Shown here: positions 1 to 7,149 of the stretch, piece after piece
Numbering within the stretch: position 1 is the stretch's first letter
How the letters are laid out: each line of letters starts with the position of its first letter
Assembly (NCBI GenBank): GCA_027005175.1
Contig: JALTMC010000650.1
Location: 1 to 7,149 of the forward strand
Direction of reading: 5' to 3'
Source of the DNA: Myxococcales bacterium
GTDB taxonomy: Bacteria > Myxococcota_C > UBA6777
DNA: 7,149 nucleotides
Notes under the pieces: model-generated
The model's input: the letters and a program-made list of their open reading frames with translations, nothing else
Database searches by the model: none
Told to the model about the DNA's origin: nothing
Program-made: the position numbers and the translations under genes

Positions 1-180
1 GTTGATTACGTCACCCGCTCCCACGCCGCCGAGGAAACCTTCGTGATTCTCTCGGGCCGCGCGCTCTGGACCCGGGGCGAGACCCCGGAATACACCGCCG
101 GTTGCGGCGAAATAATCCATCACCCGTCACATTTCGTATACTTGTCAATGGCAAGAAAGTCTTTGAAGGAAAAACCCTGA
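1..180 (+). CDS. DMSP-lyase-like cupin fragment, both ends missing
   Basis: Frame 1 is open from the window edge to a TGA at 178-180, but only about the first 44 codons (1-132) look like a real protein. They show a cupin-type motif, SHAAEETFVILSGRALW (codons 7-23), followed by YTAGCGEIIHHPSH (codons 31-44). The pattern of a His and paired Glu before a beta turn and Gly, then G-E-x-x-H-H-P-S, resembles the metal-binding core of bacterial dimethylsulfoniopropionate lyases (DddL/DddQ/DddW-type cupins), which cleave DMSP to dimethyl sulfide and acrylate. The family assignment is from memory of the motif, not a search; another small cupin remains possible. After codon 44 the resemblance stops and base composition falls sharply, so the C-terminal part is missing and codons 45-59 are probably not native. 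The 5' end lies outside the window. The fragment is about 68% GC (hand count over 1-110), unlike everything to its right. Confidence 0.5.
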   Translation, partial: VDYVTRSHAAEETFVILSGRALWTRGETPEYTAGCGEIIHHPSHFVYLSMARKSLKEKP

Positions 181-329
181 ATGATGCGATAAGGTATCAC
201 TACCAAGTAAAGTTACCTTCTGCATTGCGAAGGAAGCCGGTACGTGTTAGTTTTCGCGTCGTCGCACAACACACAGGGCGTCGACATTTTTGCTTTCTTG
301 CCCAAGGCATCCAACTCAAAACTCCCTAG
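102..329 (+). CDS. Short hypothetical protein, 5' end uncertain
   Basis: I do not recognise this gene. The frame can be read from a TTG at 102 to a TAG at 327-329 (75 codons), but the TTG lies in the GC-rich foreign-looking segment. The credible part starts near 126-129 with TFRILVNGKKVFEGKTLNDA and continues about 67 residues. It is basic and looks like a compact beta-rich fold: R-I-L-V-N-G-K-K-V-F, then an Arg/Lys-rich stretch ending K-P-V-R-V-S-F-R-V-V. There is no signal peptide, membrane segment or cysteine motif. It may be the C-terminal end of a longer protein truncated at the junction, or a small whole protein with an unusual start. The stop codon overlaps the ribosome binding site of the glycosyltransferase gene, with 12 bases between the two genes, so the two are probably co-transcribed. 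The antisense frame at 213-599 is a shadow. Confidence 0.45.
   Translation: MRRNNPSPVTFRILVNGKKVFEGKTLNDAIRYHYQVKLPSALRRKPVRVSFRVVAQHTGRRHFCFLAQGIQLKTP
108..135. other. Probable chimeric junction or recombination breakpoint
   Basis: GC falls from about 68% over 1-110 to about 39% over 111-230 (hand counts). At the same place the cupin reading frame loses its family-like sequence (after about 132) and a different frame becomes protein-like (from about 126). One gene therefore loses its 3' part exactly where another loses its 5' part. This is what an assembly chimera, or less likely a real illegitimate recombination event, would produce. No integrase, insertion sequence or inverted repeat is visible at the join. 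Confidence 0.65.
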
Positions 330-332
330 GAA
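328..332 (+). promoter_or_regulatory. Ribosome binding site of the glycosyltransferase gene
   Basis: AGGAA lies nine bases before the ATG at 342 and overlaps the TAG stop (327-329) of the preceding short gene. The spacing is suitable for Shine-Dalgarno pairing. The overlap suggests translational coupling and supports the 342 start, which also leaves a normal N-terminal extension ahead of the glycosyltransferase fold. Confidence 0.6.
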
Positions 333-341
333 CAAAAAGAG

Positions 342-1280
342 ATGAGTCAAGTTCAGGCATCCACCCAAACAACAGCAGAGACGGCAGCGTCTTTGTGTGA
401 CGATGGTGTAAGTATTGTAATTCCTGCCTACAATGAAGAGATGGGTATCGCTGGAGTCCTCAAAGAGTTGCTTGCAACCTTGGAAACCCTTCCATCCGAC
501 ATCCCCACAGAAGTCATCATTGTCAATGATGGCTCCCAAGACAAGACGTTCGAACAACTTGCACCATTCCAAGGTGAAAAAGTTCGAGTCTTTCAACATA
601 CTCGCAACCGTGGGTATGGAGCCTCACTTAAAACAGGAATCAACCAGGCACGCTACGACTGGATCCTTATCACAGACGCAGACGGAACCTACCCCAACTG
701 CCATATCCCAGAGTTACTAGAACACAGAGGCACTCACGACATGGTTGTAGGGGCTCGCATTGGTGAAAACACAAATATCCCACTGATTCGTAGACCCCCA
801 AAGTGGGTGTTGCGAAAATTAGCATCCTACCTCAGCCAGTTTAATATCCCAGATCTCAACAGCGGCTTGCGCTTGATGCGCAAAGATGTTGTCAAGCGTT
901 TTTTTGGCATCCTACCCCATGGTTTCTCGTTTACCACCACCATCACCTTGGCCATGCTTTCCACCAACCACGATGTGAAATACATACCGATCGACTACCA
1001 CAAGCGCAAAGGTAGCTCAAAAATTCGACCCATCGCAGACACCCTCAACTTCGTCAAACTCATTGTTCGCACAAGTATGTACTTTGACCCTCTTCGCGTC
1101 TTTCTTCCTGTAGCGATGCTATTCTTCCTCAGCAGCCTGGGAGTAGGATTTGGTAGCTGGTTTGCCACCGGTCGTGTCATGGATGTCACTACAGTTGTTC
1201 TCTTCGTAACAGGCGTACAAATGCTCGTTCTTGGCATGTTCGCCGACATGCTCAACCATCGAATCTCCTCACAACAGTAA
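342..1280 (+). CDS. GT2 glycosyltransferase, DPM1/DPG-synthase-like, with two C-terminal membrane helices
   Basis: This 312-residue protein is a family 2 (GT-A fold) glycosyltransferase. It most likely moves a sugar from a nucleotide sugar to a polyprenyl phosphate or another lipid-linked acceptor at the cytoplasmic membrane face. After a 22-residue Ser/Thr/Gln-rich lead come VSIVIPAYNEE (23-33) and VIIVNDGSQDKT (58-69), the nucleotide-sugar binding strands. The metal-binding D-x-D is D112-A-D114 in WILITDADGTYP (107-118). NSGLRLMRKD (173-182) is the acceptor-side motif typical of the DPM1-like group, and IPIDYHKRKGSSKIRP (215-230) is the usual basic loop. Two hydrophobic segments follow at about 252-274 and 282-301, then a short polar tail, giving a cytoplasmic catalytic domain anchored by a hairpin. 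The length is normal for the two-helix subgroup. Donor and acceptor cannot be read from the sequence. The gene converges on the kinase gene; its stop codon lies inside the tandem duplication at 1267-1336. The family call is firm and the substrate is unknown. Confidence 0.93.
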   Translation: MSQVQASTQTTAETAASLCDDGVSIVIPAYNEEMGIAGVLKELLATLETLPSDIPTEVIIVNDGSQDKTFEQLAPFQGEKVRVFQHTRNRGYGASLKTGINQARYDWILITDADGTYPNCHIPELLEHRGTHDMVVGARIGENTNIPLIRRPPKWVLRKLASYLSQFNIPDLNSGLRLMRKDVVKRFFGILPHGFSFTTTITLAMLSTNHDVKYIPIDYHKRKGSSKIRPIADTLNFVKLIVRTSMYFDPLRVFLPVAMLFFLSSLGVGFGSWFATGRVMDVTTVVLFVTGVQMLVLGMFADMLNHRISSQQ

Positions 1281-1336
1281 AGCTACCTTGTCAAAGCCTC
1301 TCTCCCCTCACAACAGTAAAGCTACCTTATCAAAGC
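1267..1336. repeat. Tandem duplication of 39-base period between convergent genes
   Basis: Bases 1267-1297 recur at 1306-1336 with a single difference (G at 1290, A at 1329), an offset of exactly 39 bases. The matching block is 31 bases; the remaining eight bases of the period are pyrimidine-rich and not matched further right. Each copy contains both the end of the glycosyltransferase frame (C-A-G-T-A-A, at 1275-1280 and 1314-1319) and, on the other strand, an end-of-kinase-like sequence (the real TAG is at 1322-1324, the vestigial one at 1283-1285). The duplication therefore copied the whole gene-gene boundary and spaced the two stop codons apart. Neither copy forms a strong hairpin. Confidence 0.85.
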
Positions 1337-3184
1337 TTTTATTGTTTCTTCATAACTTTCCTTCAATCTCTCAAAAGAGGCATTCACTCCTGACAACTTT
1401 TTCTGTTCTCCCATTTCCTGCATGTCATGACAGATCGCGACCATTTGAGATGCACCTAAACTTAAGGAACTCCCCTTAATGTGGTGGGCCACTTCTGCAA
1501 TACCCTTGGCATCTTGCTCTTCGATACACTGTCTCAATTCTTCGATCGACTTCGGTACTTGTTGATGAAATAAGTGAATAAGTTTTTCCCGAAAAGAAGA
1601 GCTGTATGAATTCAGAACTCCCTCGTGAAGCAGGTCTGTACGGTCACTGTGTTGAGAATATCTTGCTCTTGTTTTTTCGTCTTGACGATATGGAGGGGTT
1701 ATTGGTCTTTCTTTTCTCTCTTGTGTTTGTAAATACTTTTTAAAGAGTGGCAGTGCTTTGGTTAAATCAATGGGCTTCGTCAAGTAATCCGAAAATCCAA
1801 ACTTGAGTACTTCCTTTTTTTGTTCTGTAAACGCATCTGCCGACAACACAATAATTGGCATATCTTTCATATTGTGATGTTGTCGAATTAGTGTCACCGC
1901 TTCCACTCCATCCATCACAGGCATATGGATATCCATCAATACCAAGTCGGGGAGACGGTTCCTGGCTTGAAATTCAAGTAACTTCTCAATTCCCTCTTTT
2001 CCATTGTTGGCCAAGTGAATTGATAAATTCAGCTCTTCAAACAAAGCTTTGATCATCGTCTGATTCATCATATTATCTTCCACGACGAGGATGATATTAT
2101 CTGAAGAAAATTGGTATTCGGAAAGGTCCTCACTGTGCTGCGGCTGCACCCTTGCTCCCTCCACAAGAGGCAGCTCAACATAAAAAGTTGCCCCCTGCCC
2201 CAACTCACTTTCGACCCAGATTCGACCATCCAAAAGTGTCACGATATTTTGGGCAATCGCAAGCCCCAGGCCACTTCCACCAAACCGACGTGTGGTGGAG
2301 CCGTCCTCTTGCTCGAACGCCACAAAGATCGCCTTCTGTCGATCTACCGCAATTCCAATCCCATCATCCTGAACTTGAAACCAAAGATGACCACCCGCAC
2401 GTTTGGCCAGTAACTTCACATTGCCCCTCTCGGTAAACTTGATGGCATTCGCCACAAGATTCATCAAGATCTGATTGAGCTTTGTTCGATCCGAGCAAAC
2501 AAACTCTGGGAGATCCGAAGCAAAGTCATAACAAAACTGAAGACCTTTTCGCTGAGCTTCCGGAAGATGAATGTGGTAAATCCCCTGTATCAACTGTTTG
2601 AGATTGATATCCTCCATAGACAAGGACATCTTTCCCACTTCAATTTTAGATAAATCCAAAATATTATTAATGAGTTCTAACAGATGCTCCCCCCCCAAAA
2701 CGATATGCTTCAAATACTCATGATACTTCGGAGGAAGCTGATGAGAGGTCGAGTATTTAAGAACGATCTGACTAAATCCAATGATCGCGTTTAATGGTGT
2801 TCGAATTTCATGACTCATATTGGCTAAAAATTCGGACTTGGAACGGTTCGCATCCTCAGCCTGCGTTTTGGCCATCTTTAATTTTTGCTCAACTTGCTTT
2901 CGCTCCTCGATCTCTTTTTGAAGCTGTTTGTTTGACTCCTCTAACTCAGAGGTGCGCTCTTCAACGATCTTCTCCAAGACGTCTCGATTCATTTTCAACT
3001 GTACAAACCAGTTTCCAAGAAATGCCCCAACCGTAGAGCCGAGCAACAGCGGCATAATGTAAAATTTTAAATTGGCAAACGAAGGAGAGATGTCTAAAAA
3101 AATGATCAACTGAAACGTAAAGAAAGTAGCAAACGCAATCGCACCCATAAAAGAGGAGATTGCTATAAAAATAAACTTCTTCAT
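1322..3184 (-). CDS. Membrane hybrid histidine kinase (HisKA-HATPase-REC-HPt)
   Basis: This 620-residue sensor kinase has three phosphorelay stations in one chain. From the chosen ATG: membrane helices at about 4-30 and 41-61, separated by roughly ten residues; a charged coiled coil at about 65-114; HisKA with H-box SHEIRTPLN and phospho-acceptor H125; and an HATPase_c domain at about 231-340 with N-box NLVANAIKF (242-250), D-D-G-I-G (273-277) and GGSGLG (302-307). A receiver at about 364-486 has E369-D370, phospho-acceptor D418 in LMDIHMP, S448 and K470. A C-terminal HPt at about 518-620 has AHHIKGSS with H567. All key residues are present, so it should be active. No PAS, HAMP, Cache or large periplasmic domain exists, so sensing must use the membrane hairpin, the coiled coil or a partner. 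The frame is open to an ATG at 3235, but that start would overlap the WD40 gene by 35 bases; ATG 3184 begins 16 bases after the WD40 stop and directly precedes the first helix. The upstream purine stretch GAGATAGAG is only a weak ribosome binding site. The output regulator is not in the window. Confidence 0.93.
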   Translation of the reverse strand: MKKFIFIAISSFMGAIAFATFFTFQLIIFLDISPSFANLKFYIMPLLLGSTVGAFLGNWFVQLKMNRDVLEKIVEERTSELEESNKQLQKEIEERKQVEQKLKMAKTQAEDANRSKSEFLANMSHEIRTPLNAIIGFSQIVLKYSTSHQLPPKYHEYLKHIVLGGEHLLELINNILDLSKIEVGKMSLSMEDINLKQLIQGIYHIHLPEAQRKGLQFCYDFASDLPEFVCSDRTKLNQILMNLVANAIKFTERGNVKLLAKRAGGHLWFQVQDDGIGIAVDRQKAIFVAFEQEDGSTTRRFGGSGLGLAIAQNIVTLLDGRIWVESELGQGATFYVELPLVEGARVQPQHSEDLSEYQFSSDNIILVVEDNMMNQTMIKALFEELNLSIHLANNGKEGIEKLLEFQARNRLPDLVLMDIHMPVMDGVEAVTLIRQHHNMKDMPIIVLSADAFTEQKKEVLKFGFSDYLTKPIDLTKALPLFKKYLQTQERKERPITPPYRQDEKTRARYSQHSDRTDLLHEGVLNSYSSSFREKLIHLFHQQVPKSIEELRQCIEEQDAKGIAEVAHHIKGSSLSLGASQMVAICHDMQEMGEQKKLSGVNASFERLKESYEETIKALIR

Positions 3185-3200
3185 CAATGCTCTATCTCTA

Positions 3201-6200
3201 CTACTCACATCGAAACATGGAGATCCAAGCGGCACTGTCGCCGATCGCCAGAATTTTCGAATCCCAGGACCATCCGAGGCTGAGGACGGGGACTTGGCGA
3301 TAGCGAAACGTACGGCGGATTTGATAAGATTGGGTATCTCTCAATGCGACGAAACCACTCTGGTACGCGATGGTTAGCCAAAAGCCATTGGGACTATAAC
3401 GTATCTGTGTGGGACTTCCAAGAAGCTTAAACTGTTGTAACTCTTTTCCTCGCAGATAGTCCCACAACCGTAACGTTTGGTCGAGAGAGATCGTTGCAAG
3501 AGTCTTGCCACCGGGTGAGAATTGCACGTCAACCACAGCCCCTTTATGACCTTGCAAATGATGGAGTTCTTTCCCAGTCAGAGCATCCCAGATATGAATG
3601 GATTGATCCACAGAGCCGGACGCAGCCGTCCTGTTGTCTTTGTTCATCGTGATGCTTGTAATGGCTCCCGTGTGACCTCGAAAGATCGTTTCGGGCGTAG
3701 TCTTACCAATCATCCACACCATCGCAGTTTTGTCTTCCGAGCCTGAAGCGATCAGTTTACCATTCGGACTGAAAGTCACACTCGTCACGCGCCCCTTGTG
3801 ATTTTTCAAAGTCGCGAGCGTCTTATTCGTGTTGACATCATAAAGATGAACCAACGGGTCGTGACTTCCAGAGAGGACAAGGCCACCTGAAGGGCTGGTG
3901 GCAAGCCCCCTTACTGCATACCGATGATTGTAAAGAGTTCGAATGTGACGCCAATCAGAACGCCGATAGATTCGGATTTGACGGGACCACGAAGAGGCAA
4001 GAAAGTGTTTGTTGTCGGCCGTGAATGCCACACCACTGACTTGATCGTTGAGCCGAAACAAGATTTGAATCCGTCGTCCAGGCAAGAAAGACCATATGCG
4101 AAGGCTGTTGTCCTCCGAACCAGAGACCAGAGTCACACCATCACCACTCAAACCAATGGCTGTGATGATCTCTGCATGACCTCGTAAGATCTGCAGCAAA
4201 CGACCATTGTCAGGTTGCCAGACACGGAGTGTATGATCCCACGATGCAGAGACCAGCCGTTGACCATCCTGACTTAATGCCAGAGCCTGAACAGGTTGAG
4301 TATGTCCCCGCAACGTCCGTAAGACCCTGTTGTCAGACAATCTCCAGACTTTGACCGTACGATCGTAGGATGAAGAGTACAATGTTCGGCTATCCGAGCT
4401 AAAGACCACACCCGTAACACCACCTGTGTGACTTTTCAAAGTCACTCCCCTCGTACCATCTGAGGTCCGAAAGAGTGCAATGGACTTATCAAACAACCCT
4501 GCCGCCAGAGTTTTTCCATTCGCACCAAAGGCGATGGATAAGACCCGACTGCCCGCTCGGAGCGTACGTATCACTGTTCCTTTTTGAATATCCCACAGTT
4601 TGATGGTTCCGTCCCAAGAACCTGTCGCAAGAGTCTGACCGTTGGGGTGAAAGAGAACACATGTTACGCGATCTTTGTGCCCGATTAAGGTCCGTACAGC
4701 AGCCCCATCACGAACTCGCCACAGTCGAGCCGTGCCATCATCAGCAGCCGAAGCAAGCAGTTGGTTGTCGGAGCGAAAAGCCAGCGACTTCACCCCCAGA
4801 GTGTGACCTTTTAAGATACGAACGAGCTTCCCATTCGCGGGGTCCCATATCTTAATCGAAGAATCCATCGACCCCGAAGCTGCGAGTTTTCCATCAAAGC
4901 TTAAAGCGACAGCATGAACAGCGCTGGAGTGTGCAGGAATCGTCCGAAGAGCACCCGGTACCAAGTCCCAGATATCTGCATTGGAGTCCCAACTCACTGT
5001 AGCAAGATGTCTTCCATCCGATCGGAAATCCAAGTCGCTTTGGTACTGGTTGCGTGGGTAGAGCACACGAAGGGTCGCACCATCTTGCGTTCGCCAGAGT
5101 CGAACAGTTCGGTCGTACGAGGCAGACGCCAGCCACCGGCCATCGGGACTAAATTTCACACGGTGGACCACAGAGGTATGCCCAGAAAGTGTCCTCAGCA
5201 GGGAGCCATCCTGCGTACTCCAAAGTTTGATCTGTCTGTTCCATCCGGCAGTTGCGATCACACGGCTGTCGTGATTAAAAGTAACATGGTAAAGCCAGTC
5301 GTTGTGTCCCTTAATCTCACGCACCAATGAGCCATCTGCAACCTTCCATATCCGTGCGGTTCGGTCCGTTGAGGATGAGGCGATCCACAAGCCATCATGA
5401 CTGAAAGAGACGCTTGTCACTTCACGCGTATGACCTGTCAGGGTGTGGAGAAGCTTTCCGTCACTCACCTGCCACAACCGGATCGTTCCATCCCAGGAGG
5501 CCGTCGCAACGGTCCGGCTATCCGGGCTCACAGCCACATGACTCACAACCGCTGTGTGTCCTTTTAAGATATGCCGTGTTGTCCCGTCTTGGAGTTTCCA
5601 AATCCTCGCGGTCCCATCGGTTGAGCCAGAGACAAGATATTGTTTGTTTGCGCTATAGGCCACACCGCGAATCCCGTGTGTATGTCCCTTGAGTGTTTGT
5701 ACAACCCTCTTCTGCTTAACATCCCAGATCCGAATATCACTGTAGCGAGAGCTGGCTGTCGCAATCCTTGCATCATCCGGGGAATAAGCAATACTTGTAG
5801 AGCGATCAAGATGAGAGAGCAAAGATACGACATTCTTTCCATTGCTTCGATCCCATCCTTTAATATGCTGGTCATACGAAGAGGTATAAACACGCTTGCC
5901 ATCGGGATGAAAGGCCACTCCATAGGCCAGCGATGAGCCCGTCACAATGCTTCGAATTCTCCGACCGTTGCTGACCGTAAACAATCGCAATCGACGGTAA
6001 TAGGAGACCACGCCAACGACCTTACTATCTGGACTGAAGGCGATGTCGTACATGGTTGTAGACTCAGCAACCCAAGAGCGAAGCAGCTTACCTGAGGGCA
6101 GCTCAAAGAGCTTGATCGTTCTGTCACGAGAGCCAGAACAAGAAGCCAATCTCTTGCCATCCGGACTAACCGCCACACCATAGACCCGATCTTTGTGGGC

Positions 6201-7149
6201 TTTGAGAACGTTGACCTCTTTCCCTGTCAACACATCCCAGAATCGGATGGTTTTGTCCAAAGAAGCTGAAATCAAAAGCTTACTGTCTTTGCTAAACACC
6301 ACAGATTGTACAGTGCTGGTGTGCCCTTTCAATAAGAAAGCGAGCTTGCCATCGCTCACCTTGTAAATACGCGCAGTGCGATCGGCACTTCCACTCGCGA
6401 TCCATTGTCCATCTGGGCTGAAGGCCACAGTGTAGACAGTGCTGCGATGCCCCGTCATGCGCTTAATGAAAGAGCCATCACTGAGCTTATAGAGTCGGAT
6501 ACTGCGGTCACTGGAGACCGATGCAACGATTTCACTCTTGGGATCAAATGCCACATCACGAACCGAGCTGGTGTGACCTAACAAAGAATACTTTAAGCGA
6601 TGTGTCGCCAGATCCCATACCCGAACAATACGACCATCGTTGTTTGCGGATGCCAGCCATTTTCCATCTGGGCTGATCGCAATTTTAATATCTCCCAATC
6701 GGCTGCCTACAGTAGTAAAAGCTTCCCAACGACGGTACAGTGTACCTGGAACACAACAGCTTGGATCTTTTGTATGACCACAAGCTCGCTTCACCTGCGA
6801 GGGAGGCAATTCGACCAATGGCTCAGGGGGATCAACCTCTTCAGGCTCGACTTCAACACCGCCATCCTCCGCATGTTGAACCGTTTCTCTGTTTGTGTCA
6901 GGAGCCCCAGCATCCAGGATAGACTCAAGACGTCCTCGCTCATACGATGCGTCAGGCTCCGTTATCGACGTCTCAGCAACCACTTCTGTTGTCGTCTTTT
7001 CGCTGCGTTGCTCTGTTCTTTTTACCGAGCACTGGTGGTTTTCACAACGCTGACTGGCACCACAATCTTCGTCAGACCGACAAACCACACAACGCTGATT
7101 GACACACTTGGGCTGTGTGGTGTTGCAATCTTTGTCTTTGTTGCAAAAA
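3201..7149 (-). CDS. Giant WD40-repeat protein with Cys-rich N-terminal modules, 5' partial
   Basis: At least 1,315 residues are encoded; the frame is still open at the right edge, so the start lies outside. A GTG at 7086-7088 could be read as a start, but the 20 codons before it are free of stops and contain a cysteine module like the one after it, so it is internal. Numbering from that GTG: Cys-rich modules to residue 20; an acidic, Thr/Glu/Pro-rich and probably disordered linker (21-99); a short Cys patch (C103, C111, C112); then WD40 units from about residue 117 to 1293, ending almost at the TAG. I count 28 units of about 42 residues, many with G-H, S-P-D-G and W-D or W-K signatures. The cysteine modules suggest an exported, disulfide-containing protein (periplasm or cell surface), though no signal peptide can be seen. 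No enzyme domain is visible; WD40 propellers normally bind proteins or peptides. The gene lies 16 bases upstream of the hybrid kinase and is probably co-transcribed. Ligand and partner are unknown. Confidence 0.9.
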   Translation of the reverse strand, partial: FCNKDKDCNTTQPKCVNQRCVVCRSDEDCGASQRCENHQCSVKRTEQRSEKTTTEVVAETSITEPDASYERGRLESILDAGAPDTNRETVQHAEDGGVEVEPEEVDPPEPLVELPPSQVKRACGHTKDPSCCVPGTLYRRWEAFTTVGSRLGDIKIAISPDGKWLASANNDGRIVRVWDLATHRLKYSLLGHTSSVRDVAFDPKSEIVASVSSDRSIRLYKLSDGSFIKRMTGHRSTVYTVAFSPDGQWIASGSADRTARIYKVSDGKLAFLLKGHTSTVQSVVFSKDSKLLISASLDKTIRFWDVLTGKEVNVLKAHKDRVYGVAVSPDGKRLASCSGSRDRTIKLFELPSGKLLRSWVAESTTMYDIAFSPDSKVVGVVSYYRRLRLFTVSNGRRIRSIVTGSSLAYGVAFHPDGKRVYTSSYDQHIKGWDRSNGKNVVSLLSHLDRSTSIAYSPDDARIATASSRYSDIRIWDVKQKRVVQTLKGHTHGIRGVAYSANKQYLVSGSTDGTARIWKLQDGTTRHILKGHTAVVSHVAVSPDSRTVATASWDGTIRLWQVSDGKLLHTLTGHTREVTSVSFSHDGLWIASSSTDRTARIWKVADGSLVREIKGHNDWLYHVTFNHDSRVIATAGWNRQIKLWSTQDGSLLRTLSGHTSVVHRVKFSPDGRWLASASYDRTVRLWRTQDGATLRVLYPRNQYQSDLDFRSDGRHLATVSWDSNADIWDLVPGALRTIPAHSSAVHAVALSFDGKLAASGSMDSSIKIWDPANGKLVRILKGHTLGVKSLAFRSDNQLLASAADDGTARLWRVRDGAAVRTLIGHKDRVTCVLFHPNGQTLATGSWDGTIKLWDIQKGTVIRTLRAGSRVLSIAFGANGKTLAAGLFDKSIALFRTSDGTRGVTLKSHTGGVTGVVFSSDSRTLYSSSYDRTVKVWRLSDNRVLRTLRGHTQPVQALALSQDGQRLVSASWDHTLRVWQPDNGRLLQILRGHAEIITAIGLSGDGVTLVSGSEDNSLRIWSFLPGRRIQILFRLNDQVSGVAFTADNKHFLASSWSRQIRIYRRSDWRHIRTLYNHRYAVRGLATSPSGGLVLSGSHDPLVHLYDVNTNKTLATLKNHKGRVTSVTFSPNGKLIASGSEDKTAMVWMIGKTTPETIFRGHTGAITSITMNKDNRTAASGSVDQSIHIWDALTGKELHHLQGHKGAVVDVQFSPGGKTLATISLDQTLRLWDYLRGKELQQFKLLGSPTQIRYSPNGFWLTIAYQSGFVALRDTQSYQIRRTFRYRQVPVLSLGWSWDSKILAIGDSAAWISMFRCE
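3210..6740 (-). repeat. Array of 28 WD40 units, period about 42 codons
   Basis: Numbering from the GTG at 7088, the G-H position or its equivalent starts units near residues 129, 171, 213, 255, 297, 341, 384, 425, 468, 510, 552, 594, 636, 677, 719, 761, 803, 845, 886, 928, 970, 1013, 1054, 1096, 1138, 1180, 1222 and 1263. Spacing is 41-44 residues throughout, without insertions. Examples are [15 protein letters not shown] (552-566) and [11 protein letters not shown] (1115-1125). Units are clearly diverged from each other and I see no long identical DNA blocks, so this is not a recently expanded array. Residues 117-127 look like an extra strand d ahead of unit 1, and unit 28 ends after its strand c. 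That is the usual arrangement for closing a propeller with strands from both ends. Confidence 0.88.
7029..7145 (-). repeat. Two tandem four-cysteine modules
   Basis: Reading the WD40 frame inward from the window edge, two consecutive modules appear. The outer one (7145 to 7089) has cysteines spaced C-x5-C-x6-C-x4-C and begins CNKDKDC. The inner one (7082 to 7029) has C-x5-C-x5-C-x4-C and begins CRSDEDCG. They are separated by V-V. Both share the D-x-D-C core and a basic residue before the third cysteine. Such small modules occur in tandem in exported proteins and lipoproteins of Myxococcota and related groups and presumably form disulfides. More copies may lie beyond the window. Confidence 0.7.

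Noticed and set aside
1-342. Prophage or insertion-sequence boundary at the left edge.
   Set aside because: No transposase, integrase, terminal inverted repeat or target-site duplication is visible. A composition break between two truncated genes fits a chimeric join better.
213-599. 128-codon - strand frame opposite the start of the glycosyltransferase gene.
   Set aside because: It runs antisense across the conserved nucleotide-binding motifs of the glycosyltransferase, and its low-complexity Cys/Leu content looks like a shadow.
1318-1339. Small inverted repeat (AAAGCT...AGCTTT) between the convergent genes as a possible terminator.
   Set aside because: The stem is only six AT-rich pairs with a ten-base loop and no proper T tract on either strand. 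Half of it is also a by-product of the tandem duplication.
3201-3235. Longer kinase reading from the ATG at 3235 (17 extra residues).
   Set aside because: It would overlap the WD40 coding sequence by 35 bases. The extra residues are polar and precede what is otherwise a typical N-terminal membrane helix. ATG 3184 lies cleanly downstream of the WD40 stop.
4914-5330. 138-codon open frame on the + strand opposite the WD40 gene.
   Set aside because: It lies wholly antisense to well-formed WD40 units, has no recognisable domain, and is expected by chance opposite a long repetitive coding sequence. The other + strand frames in 3522-6922 are rejected for the same reason.
3210-6740. The regular period of about 126 bases as a CRISPR-like or satellite DNA repeat.
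   Set aside because: The period exists at the protein level (WD40 units). DNA identity between units is modest, and there are no constant repeats separated by variable spacers.

Overview
The window looks like a stretch of a Gram-negative bacterial genome of moderate GC, joined at its left edge to about 110-130 bases of unrelated GC-rich DNA. The main part carries a very large secreted-looking WD40 protein with cysteine-rich N-terminal modules, a hybrid histidine kinase and a membrane-anchored family 2 glycosyltransferase. Modules of the C-x-S-D-x-D-C...C...C type and giant WD40 proteins are common in Myxococcota and Bradymonadota-like lineages (former Deltaproteobacteria). I favour such an organism, but only as an inference. 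The left edge encodes a piece of a DMSP-lyase-like cupin of the kind found in marine Alphaproteobacteria, so a marine sample is plausible.

Layout from left to right: (1) positions 1 to about 130, + strand, a GC-rich cupin fragment without either end; (2) an abrupt composition change at about 110-135, probably a chimeric join; (3) a short hypothetical gene ending at 329, + strand, with its true 5' end lost; (4) a DPM1-like glycosyltransferase at 342-1280, + strand; (5) a 41-base convergent intergenic gap containing most of a 39-base tandem duplication; (6) a hybrid histidine kinase (HisKA-HATPase-REC-HPt) at 1322-3184, - strand; (7) 16 bases upstream of it, a WD40 gene that fills 3201-7149, - strand, and runs off the right edge. 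No stretch over 300 bases lacks a gene.

The WD40 gene and the kinase form one likely transcription unit, with the WD40 gene first. I count 28 WD40 units at a steady period of about 42 residues, which equals four seven-bladed propellers. The kinase has a two-helix membrane hairpin with almost no external loop and no PAS or HAMP domain, so it has no obvious ligand-binding domain of its own. A working model is that the WD40 giant supplies the sensing or scaffolding surface and the kinase passes the signal through REC and HPt to a response regulator outside the window. This pairing is inferred from gene order only. The glycosyltransferase unit converges on the kinase and need not be functionally related.
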